From contig WION01000047.1 of assembly GCA_015039365.1 (NCBI GenBank), forward strand, positions 124,001 through 188,000: DNA of 64,000 bases, in the 5' to 3' direction. Numbering within the stretch: position 1 is the first letter of the stretch; every line of letters begins with the position of its first letter. Below the pieces are notes generated by a model that saw only the letters and a program-made list of their open reading frames with translations, had not been told where the DNA came from and did no database searches. Source of the stretch: Amanita rubescens (Eukaryota > Basidiomycota > Agaricomycetes > Agaricales > Amanitaceae). The position numbers and the translations under genes are program-made. Shown piece after piece: positions 1-11,395 of this stretch.

Positions 1-1477
1 GCGAATATTTTCCCCCTTGATCGCAAGGTCGGCCATCACCACTTTATAATTAGGTGCCCCTTCGTCCGTCTTGATATACAACGTCGATCCACGGTTTGTG
101 ATTCTGAGAATACAAATTGGCAGCGATCATGAGGGACGGAAGACTGGGCCTACAAAATACAGTCCGCAGAAAACTCGTTGACGACTCTTTTCCATTGCAA
201 CCCAGATCTGATTTGGTTCCCGTCGATCTCAGCAATCCATAGAAGGTTTGTCTGGCCGAATTAAAAGGCATCATTTGTTATAAACAACAGGCGATATACC
301 TTTCCCGTATCCTTCACGATGTGCATATATAAGTATTTTCCGTCTTCGGAGACTGCCGATACGAATGTCCATTCGGGATGGTCCTCATCATGGAGAATAA
401 GGATATCATCCGCTTTGTTTGCCGCTTTTAGCGCTGGCGAAGGAGAATAAAGGATGTTGCCTTACACTGAGGGGTTCCTACGAAATGGTAATACACCGCT
501 GCATCTCGGTCGGTATGTCTTTGAATTCGATTCATGACATCATCGTCGACGGGAGGAAACCGCTGGAAATCATTATTCATCTTCTTCACAACTGGGAATA
601 AAGTTTACTTGGTAGAAGAAACCCTTGGAATCCTTGGTCCATGCTATAGTAGAAAACTTGACGTATTTGAGCTCATCTGATAGCCGGTGGTCACCTAACC
701 CTGAATCCATAGCTGCTTGTGATAACGGAGAAGCTGTAGAACGAACGAAGATAGTTGAGAACGCATTGCCCTGCGCAATTTATTGATCAAGAATACCGAA
801 AGCAGACAAACGGGGCTACGCACGGATGTGATCATCCGATATGCAAAGTACGTTCCACAGCGGGAGAATTTGCAAGCGGGTGACAGTGCGACAGAACCAT
901 CAGAGGCAAGCAAATTAGGCTTTATTGAGCGTTAGAAGGGTACCTTGAAGTATAACCATCCTTACGTCGAAGAACGGCTCGCCTATGACAGTGTCATCCT
1001 TTGAAAAGTCGGGGAGAGCAGCTTCCTTTGAGCGGTAGAGAACTGTAAACAAAAGTTGTTCATATTGGTTTAGATGAGGTCAGCTACTAGTTTAACTCAC
1101 CCGCTTGGCGTTGAAGTCCGCTATTATAGAACCAGTACCATCGTCCATCATCGACCAGAGTTGGAGGCGAGAACTGGAAATGACTCTGTGAGGTGCTAAC
1201 TTACAGATGGAAATGTGCTAGCCACCTTAGGATAGTCCATACAGGAACGGAGGAGGTCCCCAAGCTTCTGTTTGTCTGGGTATTTGTCAAGGTAGGACTG
1301 CGTAAACAGCCGTTGGGCAGTTACCCACTTCTCCGTTTCATCTGTGTGTTTTTCTAGCCAATGGTACGGGTCCGGAACGCTTACTTGGCCATTGGCTGCG
1401 CTCTCGTAGACGTCGATGTGGTCAGAGCGACGTGTAGGGGGGTAATTTCCGGGAGCCCAGGGAGTGACGGGGGCCAT
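1..1477 (-). CDS. Prolyl oligopeptidase (POPB-like), N-terminal part; gene runs off the left edge
   Basis: Serine peptidase of family S9A. The start is the ATG at 1477, giving MAPVTPWAPGNYPPTRRSDH, the usual N-terminus of mushroom POPs; an in-frame ATG at 1507 is less likely. Exon 1 continues with the VPDPYHWLE box. Further exons, joined by short GT-AG introns, encode FSPPTLVDDGRWYWFYNSG, then STIFVRSTASPLSQAAMDSG, then ILHDEDHPEWTFVSAVSEDG, then LLWIAEIDG, and the reading frame is kept at each junction. About 250 residues are present, all from the N-terminal beta-propeller side; the catalytic Ser/Asp/His lie outside the window. Mushrooms have a housekeeping POPA and, in producers of amatoxin-type peptides, a second enzyme, POPB, which cleaves MSDIN precursors after Pro and macrocyclises them. 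The position beside an MSDIN-like gene, an FMO and a P450 makes POPB the better inference, but the visible part cannot decide between the two. Confidence 0.88.
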
Positions 1478-1775
1478 TGCAAATTTGCAGGCTAGTTGCC
1501 AATACAAAGGTCAGCCAGTGAGTGATGCAATTATCGTAGGGGACGTAAAATCATGGGCAAATTGACCTTATGACATGGAAGTGCGGGAACAAGAGAACAT
1601 TCTGATTAAACCTGGTCAGATGACCATACCTCATCCACACTAGCGACCTTGAAGCCGAACTTACGCAAAATATGTCCCAACTGGGCTAATACATAATTTC
1701 TTGTGTCAAGCAATTGGTCCGTGGTTGTTGAAGCGAGACGGTTCCGAGGGTCTATCTGTGTAGATAGATTAAAAC

Positions 1776-1809
1776 TAGATAAGCATCGGCTTGCGCCGGC
1801 TGCGACCTT
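1776..1809 (+). repeat. Short dispersed GC-rich repeat, copy 1
   Basis: A 34-bp motif starting TAGATAAGC and containing GGCTTGCGCCGGC then TGCGACCTT. Two more copies lie at 11319-11344 and 14848-14881 in the opposite orientation. The core has weak dyad symmetry (GCCGGCG..). This copy lies between the POP gene and the MSDIN-like gene. It could be the end of a mobile element or a conserved non-coding element; no coding role is seen. Confidence 0.6.
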
Positions 1810-3041
1810 CAGTTGCTTGCCTGTTCGGTTCGTACGGCGCGTCGACTGGGTAGACCGTAGAGATGAATATAATACTGTCAGAAATTATATTGAAACTTCA
1901 CATACATGACTGACTTTCCACACGTACAGGTCGCTGTACACTGACACCATACCCGCCAGCACGAAACTACTACACGGTGAGATTCTCGACGTCTAGTACG
2001 TCATCCTAAACGATAAAATTAATCCCTGTCAACGTTGTTTCTATTGGTGCTCACCCGAACACGTTTTATTTTTCCTATTCGACCCTTCTCTCCTTCTTTT
2101 TTTAGTTTCCCGAGCTTCCTCATGCATCTTACCCTTTGCTTCGTCTGCGCCCATCTGCTCGAGCCTTTATTCGTTTCCAAAGATGTCTCAAGTTACCGGG
2201 ACGCTGGTACCAGCAGTTGACGTTAGCATCAGTCAGTACCAGGAACATTGACATCAACAGGTGCCGTTTCTTAGAACGAAATGATAAGACAGGCCGAAGT
2301 TGAGAGACATGGTAGGGGACGGTTCCCACGGTTTTGGTAATGCAAGCACTTGTCAGTTCAAGTCCTTTTGTAACGTAAAATTCACCTCAGTCTCGTGTGT
2401 ATGAAGACTGAGGTTCATGGAGGGTGTAGATTCCCCAAGAGACGGGGTTTAGGTTTTCTTTGTGCGTCTCAATGAGAACCTCCAAGGCCCAAAGGGGAAA
2501 TGACTATAATTAGACATCACCGTTTTGGCGCCATTCATCGAGACATCAGTGACGCTTGTGGCGGAAAAGTCTTAGTTGTAGACACCAAGTGAATTCATTC
2601 ATACCGTCCCGCATGCGGCACGTCGCATAACTGTCAGACGGCAGGCTGGGCCGGGTGCTTATCATCGATCACGGACCATAGTACGCCATTGTACTCAATT
2701 GTACTCAAGTTCAACAATCTTATGCTGGCTCAAAACATGTTCTGCATTCAATGACGTGGATTTTACAAATTTTTTACAATACACAAGTGAATCAAAAATC
2801 AAAGGAACGTTATGGCTTTGTCTAATGAAATATCCAGTCGTCAGTCTACTTGAAAATGATGATCAAGAAGGGATTATTTCACCACTGATACAGCCTCATC
2901 GATCCAAGGCCCTCCACTGACAAGCGATGGTACATATTCCCTTCTGCCTGCGCCCACTACTGTTTTATCAGTTCACTATTCATTGTGTAGTCATTTACGA
3001 GAGATACCTTTGGTCACCGATGGGCCGACACGGCGGGATAA
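1810..3041. other. Intergenic, no gene recognised
   Basis: Between the divergent upstream region of the POP gene and the 3' end of the MSDIN-like gene. Only short open frames with no family features occur. 2041-2130 is pyrimidine-rich (promoter-like on the plus strand), but no coding exon follows that I can support. Confidence 0.4.
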
Positions 3042-3194
3042 TCAGCAGAGTCTGACGAGGCCGTAGGTAAACATATCAAGCAGTTCAGGAGGTTTGACAT
3101 ACATGGTGTTGTAGGGACCCATGTCCTCAATGGGAGCACTCCCATGGACATCCCAGATTGCGCAGGGAAGGCGAGTTGAGTTGTCGGTGTACAT
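3042..3194 (-). CDS. MSDIN-family-like cyclic peptide precursor, two coding exons
   Basis: Small precursor gene. Coding exon 1 runs 3194-3103 and opens with the decapeptide MYTDNSTRLP. This matches the MSDIN leader in length and in Met1, Asn5, Thr7, Arg8, Leu9 and Pro10, where POPB cuts. The next 11 residues are the putative core: Cys first, Trp fourth, His seventh, Pro last. An acidic follower comes next. A GTATGT donor at 3102 and a CAG acceptor at 3052 define a 51-nt intron; splicing splits one codon and leaves a final exon (3051-3042) of two full codons, ending Leu-Cys-stop. The spliced product is 33 residues, within the usual 33-35, and known MSDIN genes also have an intron near the 3' end of the coding region. 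Unspliced, the frame runs on for 17 codons to the same stop. The gene lies between POP, FMO and P450 genes. The core matches no toxin core I know, so the bioactivity is unknown. Confidence 0.72.
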   Translation of the reverse strand: MYTDNSTRLPCAIWDVHGSAPIEDMGPYNTMYVKPPELLDMFTYGLVRLC

Positions 3195-4221
3195 TTCGAT
3201 AGAAGTCAGAGGTATCTGGGCAGTTGCAATTGCTCGGATGGGGAGCAGACGGTTAAACAGTCGCCCTTTTATGTGATTTCAGTCTTCCCATGATTAAGAA
3301 ACTTATATAATTTTCCATCGAACCGACCCAAAAGGTTTCCGATTCAGTGCCAGAGGTCGCTAAAAATTGCCTGGCTCGAATCTCTACGTTCTGATGAATT
3401 TTCCGCCCGTTTCTAGAACGTGAAGGGTCATGGTATCCTTTATTCATCCAATATATCAACATACTTATCGCTTAGTTTCATTTGTCGGAGTATTCGTGCT
3501 CAGCCGTCTAGGGTTAGACTACTGTCGTTTGACACGTTAAGGCCACCCTCATCGAATCGCAACCGAATAAGCCATGAGTACGAAGCCTTTCTTCGGACTT
3601 AACTGATTGCACCATTCTGGATGTAGCTCTCTGATGAATCAAAATATTCTAAAGTCGAACTGAAAATCCATATTCATAAAGTATTTATGTACTTCGTAAA
3701 GACAATTCTCTCATTTGCTGCCAAGACTCTTACTCGGATCGCTGAGGTGAATATTGTCGTAACCCAAACACATGGGCACGGGAGAGTTCCTAATTCAGAG
3801 AAGCGCATTACGCAAAATCAACATGTCTGTTCGCAAGCGAAATCTTATTCGGACAATAAACAATTTAGCGAACTAGATCCTGCAGGGGCTTTGAACTTGC
3901 TTAGAAGGGCTTGAAATCTCTCGAAATCCTCCCACTCCTATTTCCGTAATAAGGGTCTGTTCGGCATCATTGACGTCATAGCGGTAGTACTGCGATACCG
4001 AAAAATACCGATGTGGTTAGTTACGTTGATTGTACACGCTCCACAAGTGAATAAATATCATGAATGCTGTAAATCAAATGAGTCCATCGCTTGTGATGTG
4101 GGTATAGGATGCATTTTAGTAACCATAATTTCGCAAAGAGGGTGCATCCGATCGTGATCATACGCTCGATTGGCTGGTTTTGTCTTTCTATCCACATTTT
4201 GACAATCAAAAGGTTCGCACG
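3195..4221. other. Intergenic between FMO 3' end and the MSDIN-like gene (upstream of the latter)
   Basis: Holds the presumed promoter and 5' UTR of the minus-strand MSDIN-like gene. A TGCCCAG at 3219-3225 (minus strand) could be a 3' splice site of a leader intron. The open frames at 3253-3462 and 3687-3914 have no recognisable features. Confidence 0.4.
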
Positions 4222-4247
4222 AGGCCCTCCTAACCTTGGAGGGGCCT
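4222..4247. terminator. Inverted repeat downstream of the FMO gene
   Basis: AGGCCCTCC and GGAGGGGCCT pair, with one bulged base, around a 7-nt loop. The hairpin lies about 130 nt past the stop codon of the minus-strand FMO gene. It could affect 3' end formation, but this is only suggested by position. Confidence 0.3.
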
Positions 4248-4374
4248 TGGCGTCGTCTTCACCTTTAAGTGCACAATTTGACAGGACCAGGAGCATCGAC
4301 ATGAGCAGGCTTGGTTAATAGCGACATTAAGTGTATTAAATCGAGTCCACCCTTTCGCAGGAGTGACGGAAATA

Positions 4375-6797
4375 TCACCAACCACGACTATACAAGAATT
4401 CATCTATCTTCTTCGTAATTTGTGCTTGATCAACACCAGCAAATACATTGATCCCGTATCTTGCCTGGATCAATAGCGCCATGAAGTTAAGGTCACTGTG
4501 TAAAAGAAATGAGTGGTAGCTGGAAGATGTGATCGAAGTTTTCCTTACCCTGGCTGCCGCGCATTGACCTGCCGAAAGAAACATATGTTAGGTCTGTGGA
4601 AAAGACAGGCTATATTCTAGTACCTGTCGTCCACCATACTTGACAGCTGCATCGTTAAGCCAACCGACAAAGAATCGAATCATATCTATCCATTGAAGCT
4701 GTATCATTGTCTTAACATAGGACGGATGGAAAAGGATCGCACCGTTTGAGTCCTTGAGACCCAGAAACTGGTTGTTCTTCCCATGACCACCTTTCCCCAA
4801 TATACGTTCCTCGTACCATTTCCACAGCTGTGGTGTTGTTGGAATCTTCGCTTGATTTCCCCAAACCTTGGAGAGCGCAATGGAAATATACTCAGAATAT
4901 TGGTAGAGGGGAATCCCCATGTTCACTGGGGGAAGATCAGGATTAAATATCGGCCAAAAAGTTTATGAATGGACTTACTGCCCATAAACCCCAACGTGGG
5001 TTCATCAATGGATAGAATGTCGAGATACAGATTACGAAGGTGCGTTCCGTCGGTTACAATGGGAGAAAGATCAGTATCCTTGGCAATGCGAGAGGAGTTG
5101 TGAAATTGAGGAATGAAGGGGAAAGAATGACGGTAACCAGTTGCGAATAAGATAGAATCAATACCATTGAGAGTCTGGTGTGCCAGATGCAGTCAACATT
5201 TTAAGTCCAAAGCAGGACTGGAGCCTACCGTTCCATTCGCGAACTCGACGCGACTCGTGACAATGCTTGATCCTGGGGGAGAAAAGCACTCGATTTCCGG
5301 AACGATCGTAACATTGCTCGGTAGAAATTTGAGGATAGGATGTCTTGCTGGTTACGATTCGATGAAGATCATACTGACAGAATATCGTACTTACATTTGC
5401 CCCCCTGTGAGAGTCATGTACAATGTAAATAACAGAATCGAAGTGGATTTTGCGGACGAACATACTCTGACAGACTGGTATATGTGACGCGTATACGGAG
5501 CAATATCAATGGCCATCTGTATAGCACTGTCCTAAAAATGAAATCCAAATTTGGCATTGAATTTCATAGTCTTGAAGCCACTCACAGAACCACCAACGAT
5601 AAGCACCGTTTGATTGGCGTAAGGTTGAGGACGCCGATACTGGCGCGAATGAATTACCCTGTCTGGGAACTGATCCGCCCAGGCCTGTAACCCAGGAATG
5701 TCCGGGACGTGGGGCGCATTGAATCTCCCCGTTGCAACAACCACTGCATCGAAATCCTATTGTTCCAGGAAACAGATAAATATCCGGTGGGTGGATCAAA
5801 TGGGAGGAAATACATTCCTCCTTCGTCCACACAGCCGTCGATGTGTTCCTGCCTGTTCGTACCATTTCTTTCACTGTTAGGGTCCAACCTGACCTAACCT
5901 GGCCGTTTTCAGTCGAATTAAAACGTCTCTCAACAAGCTCGACCCGTGTGTTGTAACGAATGCGCGGATTTTCGATGTCGTTGCTGTTGATTCCGTGAAA
6001 TGATGAAAACGCTCGGATATACTGGGCGACGCGATGGTGTGGAATCTCTGGTTCGAGCATCACTGTCAAATGAGAGCGTGGTTATACATGACAAATACAT
6101 ACCCAAAGGTTCACTGGCCGGCCAGGGCAGTTCTGGAAACTGTTCACGAGGTATTAGGGGCAAGCTGCTGAACGATGAGATTGAAAGAACCTTACCTCCT
6201 GATATTGCTTTATATATAAATAAATAAATATTCACCGCGAACGTGACGGGATAGAAATGTGAGTGCACGCACAGGTGGAGTACTCGTCCGTAGAGATTTC
6301 CAAATCGGTTTAGGCGATCGGTGGACTCTCAACGTTTCCTCAGACACCTCTCCCTCGTAATGCTCTTCATACGGCAACGCTACGCCTTCCGGAGGAAGAG
6401 AGGGTACGAAATCACCAACGGAGATGTCTGCATTTGGCATGGGCGTCTTGGTGTGTGCTTCCTCGGTGTAATGCCAGGTCCCGCCAGGTACAGTGTCACG
6501 TTCAAAGAGCCAAACATCAAAACCTGCCTGGGCGAAATCACGATACGCGACGAGTCCACTATATATTAAGAGTACGAGTCAGCAAGAAAAAAGGCGTGAC
6601 AAGGATCGAAACCATTACCTTGGACCTGCGCCGATGATGGCTACTTTATGTATCGGCCACGAGAATTGGTATGAATCGGATTCTAGCGGCAACTGATCAG
6701 GCAATAGCGGTCGTTGCTCGGAAACTGTGACCGGGATTTCGAGGAGAATCACAAACGATAACCAAAGGAAAATGCTGTGGTTGTGAAACTTCATCAT
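4375..6797 (-). CDS. Flavin-containing monooxygenase with signal peptide (FMO1-like)
   Basis: Multi-exon gene for a class B flavin monooxygenase using FAD and NADPH. The start at 6797 gives a hydrophobic N-terminus (FLWLSFVILLEIPVTVS), a signal peptide or anchor that suggests the ER/secretory route. Then come the FAD-binding motif VAIIGAGP, the downstream VPGGTWHY box, the FMO signature region FPDRVIHSRQY, the NADPH-binding motif VLIVGGSVSG, and ILFATGY near the C-terminus. The last exons encode LYLDILSIDEPTLGFMG-type sequence and end at the stop at 4375-4377. All parts are readable through short GT-AG introns, so the gene looks functional. In amatoxin producers an FMO of this kind is clustered with POPB, MSDIN and a P450 and is needed for late modification of the cyclic peptide; a role on the neighbouring precursor is inferred. 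The enzyme could act on another small molecule. Confidence 0.85.
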
Positions 6798-7147
6798 CGC
6801 TATAGAGGCTGGCTATGATGTTGTTCCTTTCGTAGCGAGAGTGGCAGTCAGTCCCGTGGAAAATTGGACTTGACAGGTGGTGGTGCTCGGTACCCAGGCG
6901 AATCCCCATTTAGCAACCGATTAGAGTCAGGGACAACATATGTTGAGATATAGTCTGAAATACGTAAGGGTCTAAATTCGGTTGCCTACATAACTCCGAC
7001 CGTGGGGAACCGAATAGACCTCATCGACATCTCTAATCTGATCCGAATGGCACTAGGGGCACCGACGTCTGCGAACGCGAGCACGATCTCCTGCTTATAG
7101 CCGAGGTCCCCCTATGAGCTGTTCTAAGTTGCACTTCACCCGCCAGT
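6798..7147. promoter_or_regulatory. Bidirectional intergenic region between FMO and P450
   Basis: A 350-bp gap between two divergently transcribed genes, likely a shared promoter region that would co-regulate them. I see no clear TATA box in a fixed position on either side. Confidence 0.4.
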
Positions 7148-9355
7148 ATGGGTCCCATCGCAACAGTCCTCAACAGTCTTCTTTTCGATTTCAAACACCA
7201 CGCTCTTATCTTTGTTACCCCACTCGCGCTAGTCATCGCCTTGCGCTTATTCCATACTCGCCGTAACAGAATCTACACGCCAAGGCTTGCAGGACCGTCG
7301 AGCAATAGCTTTTGGTCTTTTGGCGTTTCGAAAACCGTCCTCCATGCAGCCGATGACGGAACGCTTTTTGCAGAGTGGGGAAGGAAATATGGAACCGTAT
7401 ACGAAATACCTTCCGGCTTGGGCACGAAGACACTGGTCCTCGGCGACCTGAAGGGACTCGCTCACTTGTTCACCCACGACACCACGACATACACTAGGAT
7501 TGGTACACCGTCCGTTCAAACCATTGTATAACTCTATCTTGTCATATGTTCTTCCTATGCTCACGAATACGTCTTAGCTCGGGGAGACGGTGCTGGTTGT
7601 AGAAGGAGAGGCTCATAAGAGGTATATTTCTTTTGTAGGTTTACGCCGCTGTCTCTCCAATGGGTTCTTCTGGCAGACAACGTAGGGCGATGTCCTCTGG
7701 CCTTTCAGTGTCCGCGATTAGGAACCTTTTTCCTGTGTTTCTCGAATCTACGGAGAAGGTGTGAAAAAACGGTCCTCCTACCATTTCACAGGAGAATGAT
7801 TCCCCCTTAGCTTGCGTGCGCCTGGGAAGCTCTTTTAGAGTCCAATCCAAGCGGCGGTTCCGTTGGGTCTATAACTACAGACATACAGGATTGGTAGGTT
7901 GTTCCAGAACTTTTCTTGCATTGTTTATTAACTTTACCTAAACAAGGATGAATCGTGTCGCGTACGTATATCCTCCTCCTCCAGATCTCAATTCTAACGA
8001 AGAATTGGGTAGACTTGACAGCATAGGAAGGGGTTGCTTTTCGTACGACTTTGATTCGTTGACTGGTAGTATCCCTCCAGTTATGAAGGCCTTGGATTCT
8101 TTTCATTCCCTTCGGCGGACGTTTTTCTACATGCTTTGGTCCATTATCAATCCATTCTTTCCAAGGTTGGCCATGAAGATTCACAGAGAGTACTCGGATG
8201 CGCTCGAGTTCTTCGCTGAGAGTTTGAGAGAAATTGCAAGGAACCTGTTAGCGAGGGAACAAGGCGAAGCTTCGGGTATAGGGGATAAGTCCGGGACGGC
8301 TTCCCATGTGCAAATGTCATTTAAAGAAATGCAAAGCAGAGTATGTTCTATTTTCACTCCGTGATGATTGTTGGACCAACTTATGGTGTAGGTGGTACGA
8401 AGGTTCTTCCATGGATTGTCTCAAAACTGACCCAAAGCTTAGACAGTGTATATACTTGGTGGATATGACACAATTGCTGGTACGCGATGACCTAGGGTAA
8501 TGAGAGTTAGATGCTCACCTTCATTCAATCTTATAACTCCAGCCACGCTGACGGTCCGTCGTTCATTTTGTTGACACTCCACACTGCGGGCTAATGATAT
8601 AATCGCACTGAAGTGGGCTCTCATCGAGCTTTCTCGCAACCCCGATATTCAAAATACGCTGCGTAATGAGTTACAGGAACACATTCCGACCTCGGAAGGA
8701 TTGACCTACGATAAACTGATGAATGGTTTGCCATATCTCGACGCCCTCGTGAGCGAGACTTTAAGGTTGCACTTATCTGTCGATTTGAAACGTCAGGTAC
8801 GTTTTTCTAAGTTGGACCGTACTTCTGTCTTTTACAATAATTAGGTAAATGAAGATGATACAATTCCACTTGGTCAACCTATTGTTACGCCATCCGGAGC
8901 TCTCATCGACAGTCTCCCTGTGGCTAAAGGGACTATCATTCGTATGCCTATCGCTGCGCTAAACCGGTCGGAAGCCTTGTGGGGTCCAGACGCTACAACA
9001 TTCGATCCTACCCGGTGGCTTGAGAAACGCGGTGAAGCTCACAAGAGGAGGGAAGAAATCCCTGGTTACCCACACCTACTCACGTTTGGTTATGGTCCGA
9101 GGGTGTGCATAGGGAAGGCGTTTGCGTTAGCGGAAATCAAGGTGTGTTCTCTTCGACAATGCGTTCGTTCAAGAATCTGCTGCTGAATTTTTTGTATTGC
9201 AGGCTGTGCTTTCGGTTCTTGTTCTCAAGTTTCAGTTCGAATTTCCAGGTGGACCAGACACCAAACTCGGTAGGTGCATAGGTGTGCGCCCAAAGGATGA
9301 TGGAGAGGAATGTGCAAAACTTACGCTAGCCATCCGTAAAGTTGTGGATGGTTGA
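7148..9355 (+). CDS. Cytochrome P450 monooxygenase
   Basis: Multi-exon, membrane-anchored P450. The ATG at 7148 is followed by a hydrophobic anchor (about residues 14-36, ALIFVTPLALVIALRLF) and a basic stop-transfer HTRRNR. Readable landmarks in order are the C-helix region GEAHKR + QRRAMSSG across an intron, LFPVFLESTEK, the I-helix region GGYDTIA (split by an intron from LKWALIELSRNP), the ExxR helix as SETLRLH, the PERF-like region FDPTRWLE, and the heme loop FGYGPRVCIGKAFALAEIK with the cysteine ligand. It ends LAIRKVVDG-stop at 9353-9355. Introns use GTACGT- or GTATGT-type donors. The gene appears intact and is divergent from the FMO gene. By analogy with the P450 in amatoxin clusters it probably hydroxylates the cyclic peptide made here; the CYP family was not assigned. 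Confidence 0.9.
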
Positions 9356-9542
9356 TGTTGTTCTCGGCCAAGAGGGATAAATGTGAGGGATGTGGGGCAG
9401 ATCCAAGGACGAGATTTAGGATCTGATGTAAATAGCAGCAATACTAAGCTGAAATTTACCTCTACAATAACTTTTATCTAAAGACCCCTCATAAATCATT
9501 CGATATGTTATTGTTGAGATTGTTCCGAGGCCAGTTTTTTTT

Positions 9543-9592
9543 CCCGCTGTGTAACGTAGTTAAGTGTCCCGCTGTGTAACGCAGTTAAGTGT
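9543..9592 (+). repeat. 25-bp direct tandem repeat, two units
   Basis: Two adjacent units beginning CCCGCTGTGTAACG and ending GTTAAGTGT, differing at one base (T or C at unit position 15). They lie about 190 bp after the P450 stop. No coding function. Confidence 0.85.
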
Positions 9593-11318
9593 CGGCTATT
9601 ACCGACCCGCGGCGAACATTTCGGTCCACCAACGCTTGTCGAGGTCGTGTGCAGTTGCGTTAACGTGTTCGTCGCGTCTGTCTTACTGTACAGCTAACCG
9701 CCTAACAGCGATTGCTGTTACAGCTAAGCATACGGCATCTACAAAGTTTCTCCAGCTCTAGGTAATGGTCAATGAAAGTAATGACCTCGAAATCTATTTG
9801 TGAGGCTGACAAGGTACAATATACATACTTGCCTACGCCCTTTCTCTTTCCTCCACTATCAACTTACTGTGCGTCTAGCTCAAAACCCAAAGCAACAACT
9901 TTCACTCCAACCATGGCTAGACTCGATTATGTATTCCTGCGAGTAAATGACCGTCTTCCGAGTCATTGCAGCAAGCAGTGCATGATGTTTTCTTGCCGTG
10001 CATAGATGCCCGATAAACTGCCGGTTCAGCGAAATGGCTGGCGATCTGCGAAGCAAGGCCAAGGCTCCTAATGACGTTGAGTAAGTAGCTTTGAATATTT
10101 CCCAAGATGACAAGAAATTCATGCTCCCCAAGGAGTTCACCTAAGCACCACTCGCCCCGTGCCTGATATACTCGCAATGCCTCCAGGGGTTCGTGAGGTA
10201 TTTACAGAACCTGTGGTACAATTCTTTTTAAAAAGCGACCCACATAATTCTGGATAATCAACGGGAGTGGATCATCTGTGATGTCAGAGCCCAGGAATGC
10301 ATCATACTTGAAAGCATTGCCAGTTGGCAGCGAGGACAATTGTTGGAAACAAGACATCGATATCGCAGAAGTGCCCGCAACCCATAATAAACGTGAACGT
10401 AAACTTCATTCTCCGCCAGAAGAATTCAGGTCTCATGTGCCTTGAAGAGCCTCAGTAATCCCATGTCTCGATTTTGCGCATTAAATGTAAGATCCATCCA
10501 CCCATATCAATCGCGGGGCGCTGAGTACTCCTGCTTATCGTTGACGAGGCAAACTTTGCGAGACCACGCAAGCCCACTTTCTAGGTTCATACAGTGCAAT
10601 CTCTGACGGGGCAGCGGCTACAACGTTCCAACCACTCTAGGCAATCGGATTGCTACTCCGGGAAGGGGTGTTCATTAACATTTCTGTTGGTGTCTATATG
10701 TAAGACGTTCGGCAAGTTGACAGGGATGGGAACGATCGAGGACGCAAAAAACATGGCACGAGCGTTTACTGCCTATTTTGCCAATGCATCAACCTTTACT
10801 TGGCGATAGTACGAAACGAGGTGTACTTCATATGAAATTCACGACCCGATAGAAAGAGTCTTTTGACATTGCTATGATGACCTATTTTTTTTATGTATCG
10901 GTTCGGTAGTCGTGATATGATAGGTCGCTTACTGCTGTTCTCGACCAATACTTTACGTCACTCATGAGCATTGCATTCCAAGGGAACGGAGCGTATGCTT
11001 CGGTCTTATGTTGAAAAGGGGGGCTTGATTTCGCGGTATGTAGTAACTTGAGCGCTTGGCCAACCGTCAGTTAGATTCAGAATCCATCCAGGACCTCGAT
11101 CACAACGCAGAAAGGCCAAATCCAGGCGGAGAGGCCGATCCAAACTTCCTTTCTTCGCCCGACTCCCTCATGACAGCTGCGGCTTCATACTCTCCATGTA
11201 GCGCTTCAAGTTCTAGCAAAGAGAAACGAGCCAAATAACACGCTTCAATGGATACAAAAAAAATATTATGATATCATTTCTGATAGATACACGTCAGCGC
11301 AGCTGAACAGACAAACAA
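9593..11318. other. Intergenic, possibly decayed sequence
   Basis: No gene could be supported. Short open frames occur at 10594-10809 and 11056-11238; the latter ends in a Ser/Pro-rich, low-complexity tail and lacks any recognisable domain. 10865-10890 is a poly-T tract. Confidence 0.4.
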
Positions 11319-11344
11319 GCGCCGGCGTAAGCCGACGCTTATCT
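11319..11344 (-). repeat. Short dispersed GC-rich repeat, copy 2
   Basis: Reverse-complement copy of the motif at 1776-1809 (read on the minus strand: AGATAAGCGTCGGC then TTACGCCGGC). It lies about 50 bp outside the left end of the TIR element at 11396, so it is not part of that element. Confidence 0.6.
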
Positions 11345-11395
11345 GTAAAATAATTTTATATGTATGTTGCTATGCGCTCTACGCGGACGCACCTA

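Noticed and set aside
3042..3194. Reading the small gene as one unspliced 50-codon frame
   Set aside because: The GTATGT donor and CAG acceptor give a 51-nt intron like others in the window, and only the spliced form has the family length and C-terminus.
1..9355. A canonical amatoxin or phallotoxin precursor in the cluster
   Set aside because: I searched both strands of 1-11 kb by eye for the leader pattern N-x-T-R-L-P; only the gene at 3042-3194 has it, and its core is not one of the known toxin cores.
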